Below, one piece after another: positions 45,819 through 58,000 of a stretch of DNA of 64,000 nt. Position 1 is the first letter of the stretch. Each line of letters opens with the position of its first letter. The notes beneath the pieces were generated by a model. It was not told the DNA's origin, ran no database searches, and saw nothing but the letters and a program-made list of their open reading frames with translations. The DNA comes from Triplophysa rosa (Eukaryota; Chordata; Actinopteri; Cypriniformes; Nemacheilidae), in NCBI RefSeq assembly GCF_024868665.1, contig NC_079895.1:23584848-23648847 (forward strand), written 5' to 3'. The position numbers and the translations under genes are program-made.

Positions 45819-46518
45819 TGCTAGCACTAGTCTCGCATAGCCAGACCTTCATACTGAAGGTCGGGAAGCTTTCGCCGCTGTCTTTGGCCAATGCCCGCCC
45901 AAGAGGCCATATGACTGACAGGTCAAAAAAAGCAACCAGTCACGTTTAGTTTTGTGCCGCGTCATGTTTAGGGGCATGGAAATGTTCCCGCAGTAACAGA
46001 CCGGCGTACATTCACGAACTTATCAAAAGTTAACAGCAACAACAATGATTATAAGTTTATGCCGTGAACCTCGCATACTAAGAAGCGTTTAGTCGATCTT
46101 GATGAATTCTTATTGCAACCGTTGTAAACACGACAGCTTACTTCTTAGATCAGATGGCTTCATGTTGTTTCCAGGTAGACCGTTAAAGAACGCGACACGC
46201 ACGTCTTCCGGAAATTCTGTGAAATTCAGCCAATCAGAAGATGACTTTGAACGTGCTGAAGTGTTTCCAGAAAAGTGCAAAGGCATAGTCCGGCTGTCCG
46301 GGTCCGGGTTGTACAGTGCATGAAAGCGTACAACAGCGCATGCGCAAAAAAATGTTGAATCGGCCAAGTCCACTCGGTGACGTACTGCACATGTGTCGAA
46401 CTCATCTATCATCTATCTATAGTTTGTGCATGAGACGGAGACGGACGCGGTAAGTCAAGTATACCCGGCCCTTTATGCATCAGACGTTTAGCCAACTGAG
46501 GCTCAGACTATGCTAGCA
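45819..46518. mobile_element. hAT-type MITE, 8-bp duplication TGCTAGCA
   Basis: The 684-bp element (45827-46510) starts ctagtctcgcatagccagac and ends aggctcagacta. The palindromic TGCTAGCA lies on both sides (45819-45826 and 46511-46518). The terminal inverted repeats are imperfect. It is non-coding; frames at 46.1-46.4 kb overlap on both strands. Confidence 0.75.
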
Positions 46519-46725
46519 CATGTTTTTCCACTACTTTGAATCATCAAAATAAATGAACCAATTTCCAATTTCAAAAGTTATACTGTTCGAAACGTATCTT
46601 TTAAGTGTAATATGTAAAATAAAATAAATTGTATACTAATTTAATACAATGTAATAAAATATTATACATTTTTACAGTGGAAATGTTTTACTGTGAAGGT
46701 TTGCAAAAATACTAGGCCTATGTTG

Positions 46726-46998
46726 GTATAAACCAGTGGTTCTCCAACTTTTTTGTTGTAAGGCCCCTTCTTTTGTAGGATGCATCGCTTTGCGGCCCCC
46801 CAAATAAAATCTTCAGTTATACAATGCTGAAACGTCAATTATGTGGTTGGTGGGCTTATTTTTCTGATGTTTGATTGCATAAAATGTATGATAAATTTCT
46901 ATATTTCATAAAATGCCCCAAAATCTGTGGCCCCCTGGATGCATCTTGGGGTCCCGCCAGGGGCCACGGCCCGCAGTTTGAGAACCACTGGTATAAAC
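46726..46998. mobile_element. Small hAT MITE, 8-bp duplication GTATAAAC
   Basis: The 257-bp element (46734-46990) starts cagtggttctccaactttt and ends gtttgagaaccactg. GTATAAAC is on both sides (46726-46733 and 46991-46998). The terminus matches the common vertebrate hAT end CAGTGGTTCTCAA. Both subterminal parts carry ggcccc words. Confidence 0.93.
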
Positions 46999-47960
46999 CA
47001 TTTCATAATTTTATGAAATACATATGTCATCATATTTTGATGCAATGCAGAGTCTACATTTGTATCAGATTCCCTTGGAAGGAAAGTATTTCTTATATAT
47101 TCCTGAATGGATGTGGATGACACACGGCATCAGTCGGCTAGACTGCTGACTCTTAGCTTATCTTGTGCGTGTATCGGTCTTCTCTTCTGTCTTGGGTGAT
47201 TTAAACCTCAGCTGAGATCATATGGGTCTCCACCATACCTTATTCATTTCTCCACATAAGCAAATTCATTTCCCACTGAGCAGGTGTGAGACACAATGCC
47301 AGACTGGTAAGACATCATGCTGTTGCAGCTGAAAATCCCTGAAGAACCTGAAAACGGTTGTGATAGTCTTTTTGCACATTCTTTCATTTATCATGTGTCT
47401 GGAGTAACATCAAATCCCTTACCTCCCATAAGAGTTTAGTACCTTGATGGTGAGTTGACAAAATACTGAGAACCTGCTTTGTTTTTGAGATTGACCTCAT
47501 GTCAGTGCTGCCTCTCTTTCTATGTCAGCATCACATGTATCCTTCCTGGACAAAGCTGTTTGATAAAACAAAGCATATTAATACAGCTTGAAAAGAATTG
47601 CTGTTTATGTAGAGCATTCTATTTCAGCAAGAATGCAACCCTAGAAGGCTGATTTCTGGGTACAGATGTATATATTGCATTTCTTTTATAAAGAAGACTT
47701 TTACCGAAATGCCCATGATGGGAAACTCCAGTGGGAGTACGTAACCATAACTACATTTCTTAGTTCAAGGCAGCGGACAGCAAGGCAGCTCACTAGGTTT
47801 TGGAACGGAGCCAGTGTCTGATTCCATTGTCTTTACAGAAACGAAGTCATTGTCTTTTTTTCTGGCTTTGTGTTGGTGTGCAGAGAAGGTCATAGAGAGA
47901 TGTGTGGCCGTGTACTGTTGGCAGATAAGCTCATCTCTCTTTGCGTTTGTTTTATTTCAG
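46999..47960. other. myo16: End of intron 2
   Basis: No repeat is recognised. Ends with gcgtttgttttatttcag, the exon 3 acceptor. Confidence 0.5.
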
Positions 47961-48031
47961 TGTTACGGCTGCTGAAGGATGGGGTTGACCTGAACATGGT
48001 TATTTCCTCAGGAGGATCTCTGCTCCATCTG
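47961..48031 (+). CDS. myo16: myo16 exon 3: start of ankyrin domain
   Basis: This 71-base exon follows a pyrimidine-rich acceptor (gtttgttttatttcag) and ends at a strong donor, ctg|gtaaga. Two bases complete the split valine; 23 codons follow, reading LRLLKDGVDLNMVISSGGSL and then LHL (residues 76-99). The stretch contains the helix-loop-helix spacing of an ankyrin unit and ends inside the conserved LLHL. The frame agrees with exon 2 (phase 1) and exon 4 (phase 0). It is separated from exon 2 by 19 kb of intron full of transposons. Confidence 0.95.
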
Positions 48032-48801
48032 GTAAGAACATGAGGACAAGCTCTGACAAATTCAGCTACACACGCACTATGCCTCTTGAGCTTTCACACA
48101 CCGACTGATCTGTCCTCACGTTACTGTAACTGCCCTCTTTTCAAAACAACATCTCACTGCGCAGTAGTAGAATGATCCTTTCTCGTCTGTCTACCCTTCA
48201 TGTTAAAGAAACAGTTCACATGAAAAGGAAAATAGTTACACATTGTAAAATGTGCTGGATTTTCCTTTCTGTACAGTGGGATTTTCACTTAGGGTTGATT
48301 GATATGAACTATGGCATTAACACTTCTGGCATTTCTCTTATTATTATATTGCTTATAAGATCACAGTGTCTGTTTATATACAGTGTGAGCAGGACAGATG
48401 TGTCATTTATAATGAAGTTTCTCAATTTAATAGTTGGTGTCTATTACACTCCCACCAGTGGGTGTAGTATAACACTGGAAAACATTTGATACCATTCAAT
48501 GACATTGACTTTAATAGACCGCTGCAGCATGTAAGCGCTGTACTCAAGCAAGATAGATGACTCGATTTTCTGTAAATTAATTTTATGCCCACAGAGAGGT
48601 GAATACATTTTTATTAGGGTTCGCCAGGGTCTAGCACATCTAAACAGAACACATCCAATTTCAGTGATAATTGGCTGCAGTTTAATTAAGCTTTGGCTTA
48701 AATCAGAGCAGGTCCGTCAAATGTAGGAGTTTTTCTGATGTGTTCTTTATCGACTGGGATTATTTAATTGGATTATCTTCCTCATGCTTTTGTTTCTTCA
48801 G
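48032..48801. other. myo16: Intron 3
   Basis: A short 770-base intron, free of recognised transposons. The 105-codon frame inside it has no domain. Confidence 0.6.
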
Positions 48802-48945
48802 TGCGCCCGCCATGACAATGTGTTTGCAGCAGAGGTTCTGATAGAGAAAGGACTGAACGTGAACCTGCAGGATGAAGACCTCTGGACCGCCCTGCATGTG
48901 GCCTGTGCCTGTGATCATGCTGATATGGTATTACTGCTATTGCTG
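48802..48945 (+). CDS. myo16: myo16 exon 4: ankyrin repeats 1-2
   Basis: The exon has 48 codons between a cttcttcag-type acceptor (tgtttcttcag, ending 48801) and the donor ctg|gtgagg. It encodes residues 100-147, starting [20 protein letters not shown] and including the core [20 protein letters not shown]. This gives the end of the first ankyrin unit ([13 protein letters not shown]) and most of the second (the [15 protein letters not shown] helix pair), both close to the ankyrin consensus. Intron 3 before it is only 770 bases. The exon starts and ends in phase 0, so skipping it would keep the frame while removing a repeat and a half. Confidence 0.95.
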
Positions 48946-49626
48946 GTGAGGACGACACCATACACGTACAAAATTGTAGCTTTTCCTCGTTTTCTGTTGC
49001 TTTGAGGTCACTCGCTATATGCTAGGTTACTCTCAAATTTGACAAAATTGACTTACATTTTTTTACATATCTAATATTTTGTTTTTCTTTTCTGAGAAAC
49101 GAACCAAAAATATTGATGATAGTTTGCGGGGGTGTATTCAGATTTTTGTCTAATCAAAAAAATAAAAGAGTGAGACTGTCCCTCAAGTCACCTGTTTCTT
49201 GACTAGCACCTGACTAGCAAGTCATGCTTCATAGCTGTGATGTAACCAAAACGGAGAAGGAGAAAGCCCTTAATATGTCCCGCCGAGTTTTCTGTAAGAA
49301 ACCCAACACACATTGTGCTCTTCGAAAGCATTCTTGGTATTTCTCTTTGGATGTATCATCTGTGGCACTTGTCCTTAATGTGATTAAATGGTTTGTGTAC
49401 TGAAGGATGAAAGTGAAAATAAGATGGCAGAGATGAAAGGCATCGCTGCTTGCCTCCCTGCACTCTCTCACCGGGGTGTTGTGAATTTAATGAGCTTCTT
49501 GAGTCGACACACCACCACACCCCTAAACAACCTTGTTACATTAGTGAGTGGTTTTGTGTGTGTATGTTTGGGAGTGCATTTGACACAAAATGTGTAGAGG
49601 AAGATGTGAAACTGTAGTTTCATCTT
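48946..49626. other. myo16: Intron 4, first part
   Basis: Starts with gtgaggacg. Nothing is recognised. Confidence 0.4.
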
Positions 49627-50045
49627 TTAAAGGAATAGTCCTCCCAAATTTAAACTTTCAATTTATTCTTTACTTACCCTTGTGACCGAAAACTGTTTCT
49701 GTGAGTCATTGTGTAAAAAGCTGCTTTTTCCTGGGAGATCTTGTCCATATAATGAAAGTAAATGGAGACTGGGGCTGCCCTGTCCAAAACCACCCGAAAG
49801 TATAATAACAATTATTTTATATGACTTGTTATATTCAGTACTTCTCAAGCCATGATAACTTTTGTGACAGACAGGCCGAAATGTACATTATATTCGCTGG
49901 AAAAGTTTTATGCACTACTTTTTTGGCACTGTGACAGCCCCAGTCCCCATTCACTTTTAGCAGCAGACATTCTTCAGAAATTCACCTTGTGTGTTCTGCG
50001 GAAAAATGCAAAGCTTTCATGACGTGATGGTGAGAAATCAAAATG
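49627..50045. mobile_element. MITE-like repeat related to the TTAA-ended family
   Basis: The left end ttaaaggaatagtcctccca recalls the gatagttcaccca terminus. An inner inverted pair, gagactggggctg and cagccccagtccccattc, is visible (49768 and 49936). No clean right terminus was found, so it is a degraded or distinct relative. Confidence 0.45.
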
Positions 50046-50370
50046 CAGTCAGAGGTTTTTGTTACACAGAAAGACATAAAGACACAGATGGATTCTCTCC
50101 TGCAGGAGAACTGTCTGAGTAAGACAGCTTAGAGTAAAGTTCTGTTATACATCGGAAGTGTCTGATCAGATGAGCGTAATCCTTCACATGCAGCGCTGAC
50201 AGATACAATGGAGTTCAGGATCTCCCTGCGTCTTTAGACAGATCTCAGCCAAAACACAATCAGATCAGTGCCATCATTTACTACAGACAAACACAGCCTA
50301 ACCTAAAAAAGACACGATTAACCATTTTCTTGAAGCAATATTCTTTTTTAGGAGGAGGAAATGGTTTTGA

Positions 50371-50564
50371 CTTGAATACAGGGGCGGGCTGGCCATCTGG
50401 CGTACCGGCGTACTGCGAATGCACGCAACGCGAATGCAAAAGGCACGTATGCAAATCCCATCCCCCCATCCCCCCACCCCCCGTCGACAGATTCCGTGGA
50501 GGGCCGATGTGGGTCTAAAAATGCCAGGGCCGATTTTTCTTCCCAGTCCAGCCCTGCTTGAATA
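50371..50564. mobile_element. Very short hAT MITE, duplication CTTGAATA
   Basis: At only 178 bp (50379-50556), it starts caggggcgggctggccatct and ends cccagtccagccctg. CTTGAATA flanks both sides (50371-50378 and 50557-50564). The middle is rich in CpG (cgtaccggcgtactgcg) and has a C-rich run near 50460-50482. Confidence 0.93.
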
Positions 50565-51324
50565 GATGCATTTAAATAACATTAAATATATAAGCTAAAT
50601 GTAGCATAAAATGTGAAGGTGCTGGGAAAGACGCATTTGTTTAACTTGCAAAATTAGAACTGGATCATATTAGGAAACCGAGTAAAACTGGGTTGGATTT
50701 GGTTTTTCCTGTCAGCACGATTGTATTTTACCTCATGCACTAGAACGCTCATGACTCACCTGTGGATTCCCAAACCATTAATTCATAAGTGTGTCACGGC
50801 TCTTGTATTTCCAGCCACTCTGAAGCTCTTACTGACACACAAAGAGTTAAATCCGGGTTATTTTTAGATCTGTGATTTCAAAGAGTGCCTTTCCTGGGAA
50901 GAATTTCTACTCCAAATGTTAAAGTGGAAAGGAGAAGCTCAAGATTATTTCTGCTTATTGGCTCCAGTGCAGCACACCATGCAGATGTAGCCTGTTTGCT
51001 CTAAGCATTGATATATGTGCGTGTTTGGGTCTGTGGTATATGATATTGTTGGCATTTGATGTTTGCGTATGTGGACTTTGTAATGTCTACTATCGTAATG
51101 TTGACTCTTTTCTGGTTTTACGAATAGTTTATGATATGGTTTATGTCCTCACCATGTTGTAGTATGTGTAATTCAATGAGCAGCATTTATCATTTCAACG
51201 AATTCAGTATCATGATAATTCATTAGCATATCAACAATTTCCAATCAGGCCACAGTTCATGTCAGTTCATTGCCTCACACTAAAAACCAATGTCACACAT
51301 TTTATTGTGGAATATGTTACAGAG
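50565..51324. other. myo16: Intron 4, nothing recognised
   Basis: No supported element or exon. Confidence 0.4.
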
Positions 51325-51616
51325 TTAAAGGGACAGTTCACCCAAAAATAAAAATTCTGTCATGCAAACTATTTGCGTTCCTACATTCTTCAAAATATCT
51401 TCTTTTCTGTGTTCAACAGAACAGAAAAGAACATTTATAAAGTAATTTTTCCTACCATGGTAGTCAATGGTGGCCAAGAACTGTTGGGTTACAAACATTC
51501 TTCCAAATATCTTTCTCTGTGGTCATCACAACAAAGAAATGTATTCAGATTTGGAACAACTCGAGGGCGAGTAAATCATGACAGCATTTTCATTTTTGAG
51601 TGAACTGTTCCGTTAA
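51325..51616. mobile_element. TTAA-ended MITE, copy 2
   Basis: Left end ttaaagggacagttcaccca and right end tgagtgaactgttccgttaa. About 292 bp. Same inner words as copy 1 (cttctttcaaatatctttct-like, gtcaatggtggccaagaactg). Confidence 0.88.
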
Positions 51617-51695
51617 GAGCTTTGTTTAGAGTAGCATTGTACCACACAACTCCTGCTACTTCTAAAGTATTCGACATGAATCGTTTGCACAGTGT

Positions 51696-52299
51696 GTAAA
51701 TATTAAGGGTGTTCAAAGCAGCCGGTATTTGTATCTGTATTTGTTGAGGGGGGGAAAGTATTTGTATTTGTATTTGTATTTGAGTAAAATTCAAAATAGG
51801 CATAAAAATCCAGTTTTTTTGCGTTACACTTCTAATTTACGTTATAGTGTACGTAAACAGAGCGAACATGAGAGCACCCGACTGCAGACGTCAATAATGC
51901 AGCGTAACGGAATACTCTCCCGATCAAACTCCGCTTCCCGAAAGTTATAAACTGCCTCCGGAACCCAGTTAAGGTACAAACATCTATTCAACAAAAATAG
52001 TGATGCACGCAGTGAAGTCTTTTTTCGCTCAGCCGAGCCTTCTCTGTTGCTGTGTGGAGCAGCCTGTGTCAGTCACCTCTTTTACCCCCCTCCCCCCCGA
52101 CTCCTGAATGTCACTCACTCACTCATGCGGCATGCACTGCGGTCTCGTGAGAAAACGCAGCTTTTTGATATAAAGTTGTTCTTGTTCCCGAATACAAATA
52201 TTTTTTAAGTATTTGTTCGAAATAAGTATTCGTAAAAAACACGCTATTTGTGCCTTTCCGAATACCGTATTCGGGTTCGGCTCCACCCCTAGTAAATAT
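51696..52299. mobile_element. hAT-type element, 8-bp duplication GTAAATAT
   Basis: The 588-bp element (51704-52291) begins taagggtgttcaaagcagcc and ends ttcggctccacccct plus a. GTAAATAT lies on both sides (51696-51703 and 52292-52299). Near the left end there is a (TATTTG)n tract at 51725-51782. Near the right end, fused words such as gaatacaaatattttttaag and ccgaataccgtattcgg occur. It is non-coding. Confidence 0.88.
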
Positions 52300-54627
52300 G
52301 GATGAAATAGTACATAAACTCAAAAATTATTCAGCCACTTGCTAAATCAGACATGCAGTGTTGACAAATTGTTTGGACAAATAGGGTTGGCATGTAATAT
52401 TTTTTATTTTTTGGCAAGGCAGACGGACTTCCCTGTTATTTGTCAGTTCTGTCATAACCAAATATGCTTTGTATGAGACTAAGACATTTCAGACTACAAA
52501 AAATATTTTACACCACAAAAAATCCTTTAAACCCCCTTAAATTTCCCTACAAACTTCAGTCAAATACGAAAGTGAACCATCAGCCTTCAGCCAAATACTA
52601 CGAACCATTAAAACCATTAAAATAATGTATTTGGGGCTGGTAAATCCAGTATGTATTAATGGTGTTCCCATTTGCCAAAAAAAATTACACCAATAGAACC
52701 CAACACATTACCAGTAGAGACCCACAGAGACCATGACAGTTTCTATTATAGTTCCCAATCCCATTAAATCCATTAGAATTTGTGTGATGGTCTATATTGT
52801 TTTTTCCCCAGAAGGGATGTCTCGGATCATCCAGTGTGCATGATCGGTAGTAGTAGTAAAGTGTATTTTTGGCCAGTATTCCTGAAGGGTTCTGTGATTG
52901 AAGTGAACTGGCAGAGGCACATGGTTTGATGCTTCATGCTCCAGTGAAAATCAGGTCAGTAGTGGTCTTCAGTCTCACACACACATGCTATAAAAAGTAG
53001 AGCAGGCATAACTGGTGTATGACACACCTTCAGAATAACAATAACGGTCAAATTGATTTAGAGGTCTTGTGTGTTTTTTAACTACGTACTTTAGATGTGT
53101 TTTCAGTACGTGGATGTTAAAGCAGGAAATGTGGCGGCATTCACAAGCTAAATTCACAGATATTTAGTTATTTTAATTTGTAATGAAATAATTTTGTCAT
53201 CAATGTAGGCTTCCAATGAGGAGGACGAAAGAGTTTTCTGGGTGAGGGATGGCATATGTCGTGATGTTTGTTCCGTGGGATGTTCCCTTTAGATTTTCTT
53301 TAGAGATAAACACACTCATCCTAGGCTGATGACACCCCACGCTCATAATTTGGGCTGTTCAATGACAAATTATAGTATAAATCCTTTTATTTTTCTCTGC
53401 TTCTCAGAGCGACGACTTCAAATCCAAAACTGACTCAGTTTTCCTGTGGTGCCGCATCTACCGTGTGTGTTTCATTAGCAGATTTCTCAGCCCATTTTAA
53501 GTCTCAAGCTTCATTTACATAGTCGTTGAAGAATCAGATGGGGTTGGTGCACACGACCGTGAGCGCTGACTCAACTCCCCGCTGAGTTAATGGCCCTGCT
53601 TGACTCTCTGACAACATCCAACATGTTTGATATTGTATATCGCTTTCAGCTGGTGGGTTGGACTCTCGTGCTCTCGGCAATAATCGTTGAACTTACACTG
53701 AAGAACTGAAAAGGAAGCTTTCGGCTTGTATCTGATCCAAACCTTTTCATCAGCAAATAGAAAACCACGTATCGAAAATGCTCAGTTTTCTTTAACATAG
53801 GGGGCATCACCCATGTTAACATCCAGGAGCAATGAATAAAACCAAAAATATTAAATAAACATGCTTTATACCAACATGTTCTTTGCCTGGTTATGTGTGG
53901 GTTTATGTATATATATGCAGCTCATATCCAAAAAAAGAAAGTTCTAAATCAACTATGATGTGTTTATTACTACTTGAATCTTGTGGGAATGGTGAAGTGT
54001 ATAATGAGGTTAGTGTTTCTAAGGAACAGTTTGTTTTTGTGTGTGGTTTTATAGCATCTGTGGACTTTGCCATGACACTATGAAGGATTCTCTTTGATGG
54101 TACTCACAACATCTTCAAATATACATGCGTGTTCTGTATGAATGAATATTTCTGTAAGTAGGCCACATTTGCATGAGAGCACGCAAGTCAGGGTGCATTG
54201 AGCTCTCGTGCGGCAGAGATAGAATGAATTGAATGAGTTAATTAACTGCATGGAGACATGATCTTCTCTCACTTACTCTAAAGCTGTCCCTAAATATTTT
54301 ATTTAACAACAGACCTTTCACATTTCACTTCACAATCTTTGCTATTTGATGACTGTATCTCTATTACATTCTGGTTCTGTGGAGAAGAAAACGAGTATAT
54401 ACATTACAATAACTTTACTATTATTTAAAAATGTGGAAATATAAATACTGATAAACTCGTCAAACGGACACTTAACTGTTTTTATAAAAAATCCACTATA
54501 AAATCTAGACTGTTAATTTTATGATGTAATTAGATGCTTTTTCTTCATTTTTGCTCCAAGACTGCAAGTGACCTAAGATTTAGTCTTGTTTCATGAAAAA
54601 AAAAGAAAGAATTATGTACGTTTATGT
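52300..54627. other. myo16: Intron 4, nothing recognised
   Basis: The longest stretch of intron 4 in which I can identify no transposon. Confidence 0.4.
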
Positions 54628-55044
54628 TTAAAGCGATAGTTCACCTAAAAATAAAAATGTTGTCATCAGTTACTCACTTTCGAGTTGTTCCAAATCTGTT
54701 TAAATTTCTTCGTTTTGATGAACACCGAGAAAGATACATTTGGACAAATGCTTACAACCAAACAGTTCCTGGACCCTATTGTCTACCATAGTAGGAAAAA
54801 TTGCTTCATTATTTTTTGTTCTGTTGAACACAAAAGAAGATATTTTGAAGAATGTAGGACAGCAAACAGTTCTGGGTTCCTACTATGGTAGTCAATGGGG
54901 TCCAAGAACGGTCTGGTTGCAAGCATTCGTCCAAATATCTTTCTCTGTGCTCAACCAAACAAATACATTCATACTGGTTTGGAACAACTAGAGAGCGAGT
55001 AATTCATGACAGAATTTTCATTTTTGAGTGAACTATCCCTTTAA
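54628..55044. mobile_element. TTAA-ended MITE, copy 3 (best preserved)
   Basis: Left end ttaaagcgatagttcaccta, right end gagtgaactatccctttaa; the inverted arms extend inward for about 40 bases (aaaataaaaatgttgtcat and atgacagaattttcattttt). About 417 bp, non-coding. This copy shows the family structure most clearly. Confidence 0.92.
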
Positions 55045-58000
55045 AACGAGCCAAAAATCTGCCAGTGGGATGAGAAAAATAAACTTGAATTAAAAGCTAC
55101 AATTGAATTCTAGGATATTTATTTTATTTCTTAAGACTGACATGGAACAAGAATGGAGAATGTTTACCATGAACTGCACAAAATTTTGTTCGGAACACCA
55201 CTTTGCATAACACACTGCATAGAATACTGCATCCCACAATGCAATGCACTCGTTTGACCTTACCTTGTATTTCCAGTGTAAGTTATAGTTAGTTATTAGT
55301 TCCTGCTTTATTTTTTTCTTGGACTGTATAATAGCGATATCGCACACCCCATATGCACAGGGACTGCATCGAAATTTGCAACTGAACGTCTAGTGTGACC
55401 TTGGCATAATTGTGAGAGTAAATTTTAACGTTACACTTTCTTCCTCTCTCTCTCACTCTCTTAGTCTGTCTGTCTCCTAATTTTGTTTTGTTTGTTGTTC
55501 TCTGGTGTTAATACTCTTATCTCCGCAATATGCAGTGCCTTAGGTCATAATCTCTCACTCCCTCTTGTACTTCCGGCACGTCCTCTCCATCTCTCCTCCA
55601 TACATTACTCTGTGCATATTCTGCTTCCAAATCTGGGCCACAGCTGCCTGTTTTTTTGGATTAGTAAATGTTAGGATTTTATAAGTACCATGTTAACATG
55701 CCAATCAATCAAAAATAATTAATAAGCTTACCTAACATAGTTTTGAGTCAACCCTGAGTCATTTCCTAAAGATGACTAAGGGTTGGAGAAAAACGGTTGT
55801 GAGTTACCTGGAGTTCTGCATTGATTTCTTGTTTAATGTGATCTGATCTACATGAACTCAGAATTATAAATGAACGTGAACCCTTGAATTACACTGCATC
55901 TTACATGCAAATAAACAATGCCCTCTTAACTTTCATCGCGGTTCGCTTACTATTACATTAAACAAAGGCAATTAAGCCTGAGCTCATAGCTCAGTAATGG
56001 GACACGGGCGGCCCTCATCATGCAGATTAGATTAAATGACTCATTTGTCCTCGATGTTTCCTGATGCAGTCAGAGGAAGAGGAAGGCGTGGGATGTTGAT
56101 TTTTCCTCTTCTCGGGGAGGCTGTTTCATTTTCTACTCTTGTTGGAATGATTTGGAGGTCTGCAGTCATTCCCTCTGCTGTCAGGTTCAGTTACTGTGGC
56201 ATCTGAGACACAACTTGGTTCAGCTTCAGTAAGTGTGTGCGTCACTCTTTGCTCCTCCTTGTGACCTTGCTTGAATCAAAATATCTTTAGACGAAAGAAA
56301 ATGATGGGGAGACGGGGCAGAGAGGGATCGATAGGGTACATTTAAACGTGAATGTTCTGGATGACCGTGTTAGCCACACTGGGATGCACAGGTCATGTCT
56401 CCAAACAACTATTTATAATTTATAATATCTCAGTATTTTCCGCATTTTTCTTGAATTGATGAAAACACCTTGAAGACTTCTTTGGTTCCAGAAGTGCTGA
56501 TCCCAATCATTTTCTCCATAAAAAAATAACGAACGATTCTTCAAATAAGACTTTAAGCCTTTTAACCTGATATCTCGGAAAAGAATCACAACATTACAAA
56601 CTTTGATTTCAAATTTCATATTCATGGTAGGTTTAAGTCTGTATATGAAAATCTGAAAACGAGCGACAAACTGTGTATTTTTATTCTGAAATCATTCCCA
56701 TGTCGCATTGCAAATCAACAGAATCACATCTTAATCATCAGTACAGTAGTAATACCAATATATAACTATTAATGTAGTCATAAAATGTATAGAAAGTTAT
56801 AGATGTTAATGTTATTTTTTTAAACACATTTTCGAGATGGAAATAGTTCAACTCTTTAGAGTGGGCTCGCGTTTTCCGCGCGGTTTTGATGCAAAATTTG
56901 GATCGCCCCTAAGAGTGTCTAGACGGTTTCATCGGACGCACATGTCTGGACCGACGTTAACTTCTGGTCTGTGTTTGGTTCAAATTCTATTTTATTTTGA
57001 ATTCATATTAATATCAATTTGTATTAATATTTTTTTGTATATTAATTGTACAAAATGACATTAAAACTACCCAACAGTTATTGATTCTTTTCGGAGGTCT
57101 GCCGGAAGTTAAGTTTGGGCCATAACATTTGTTTATGTTGTTGTTGCAAAAACCGTCTATAGTAACTTTTATCTTCACACACCTCATTTAACTTTGTTCA
57201 TTCAACCGTTAACATCATGTAGATGTTTAATATACCTTATTTAGTATAACAGGGTGTTTTTATTGATCTTGGTGAAACTTGAAGTTTAGTATTGGATGTT
57301 ATGGCCAAAACCTGTTTGCTATGTCCACTGGCTCTGCGTATTTGTCCTATCGTCAGTCCAGGTGAATTGAAAGCATTTCCGCTAGGATAAATGTATTACT
57401 ATTGTTATCAATCATAATATGAGTATGTTTTGTGAATTTCCCAAAGGTCAGCGCTTGGCTTGTTAACCCCATGTGCTGCCCTGAAACATCCAAACAACAG
57501 AGGCAGGACACTATTTATGTGTCAGGAAATATGACCTCCTGTCTCCTCGCTTTAGATCAATGGAGGTAATTTATTAGGAGCTCTGACCCAGTGCTGATCT
57601 CGGACACGGTTGTGCTCAGTCTGGTCCTGTAGACCAGTCACGGGGGTCTCAGTCACAATGTGATGAATGAAATTGTAAATTCATATTAGGGTAAGAAACC
57701 ATTCTTCGATAAAAAGTTAAATTTGTTCATTCTGTACTAATAATCAGAATAAACAATTGCTTTGCTGATAAACATCTCTAGACTGCCTACGATTAATACT
57801 CTGTCCTATATGTACAGTATATACACCTATAGATTACAAATGACATCCAACTCTTATTAAAAAATGTACGTCTTTGCTTTTAATTCAAATAGGATGCATT
57901 AAAAAGACTTTTAGGAGGCTTGGCAAAAAACAACATCTAACAAGTGCATATGGGAGAATGGCAAGAGATAATGACAGAATGTTACTGCGGGGAAGGGTAA

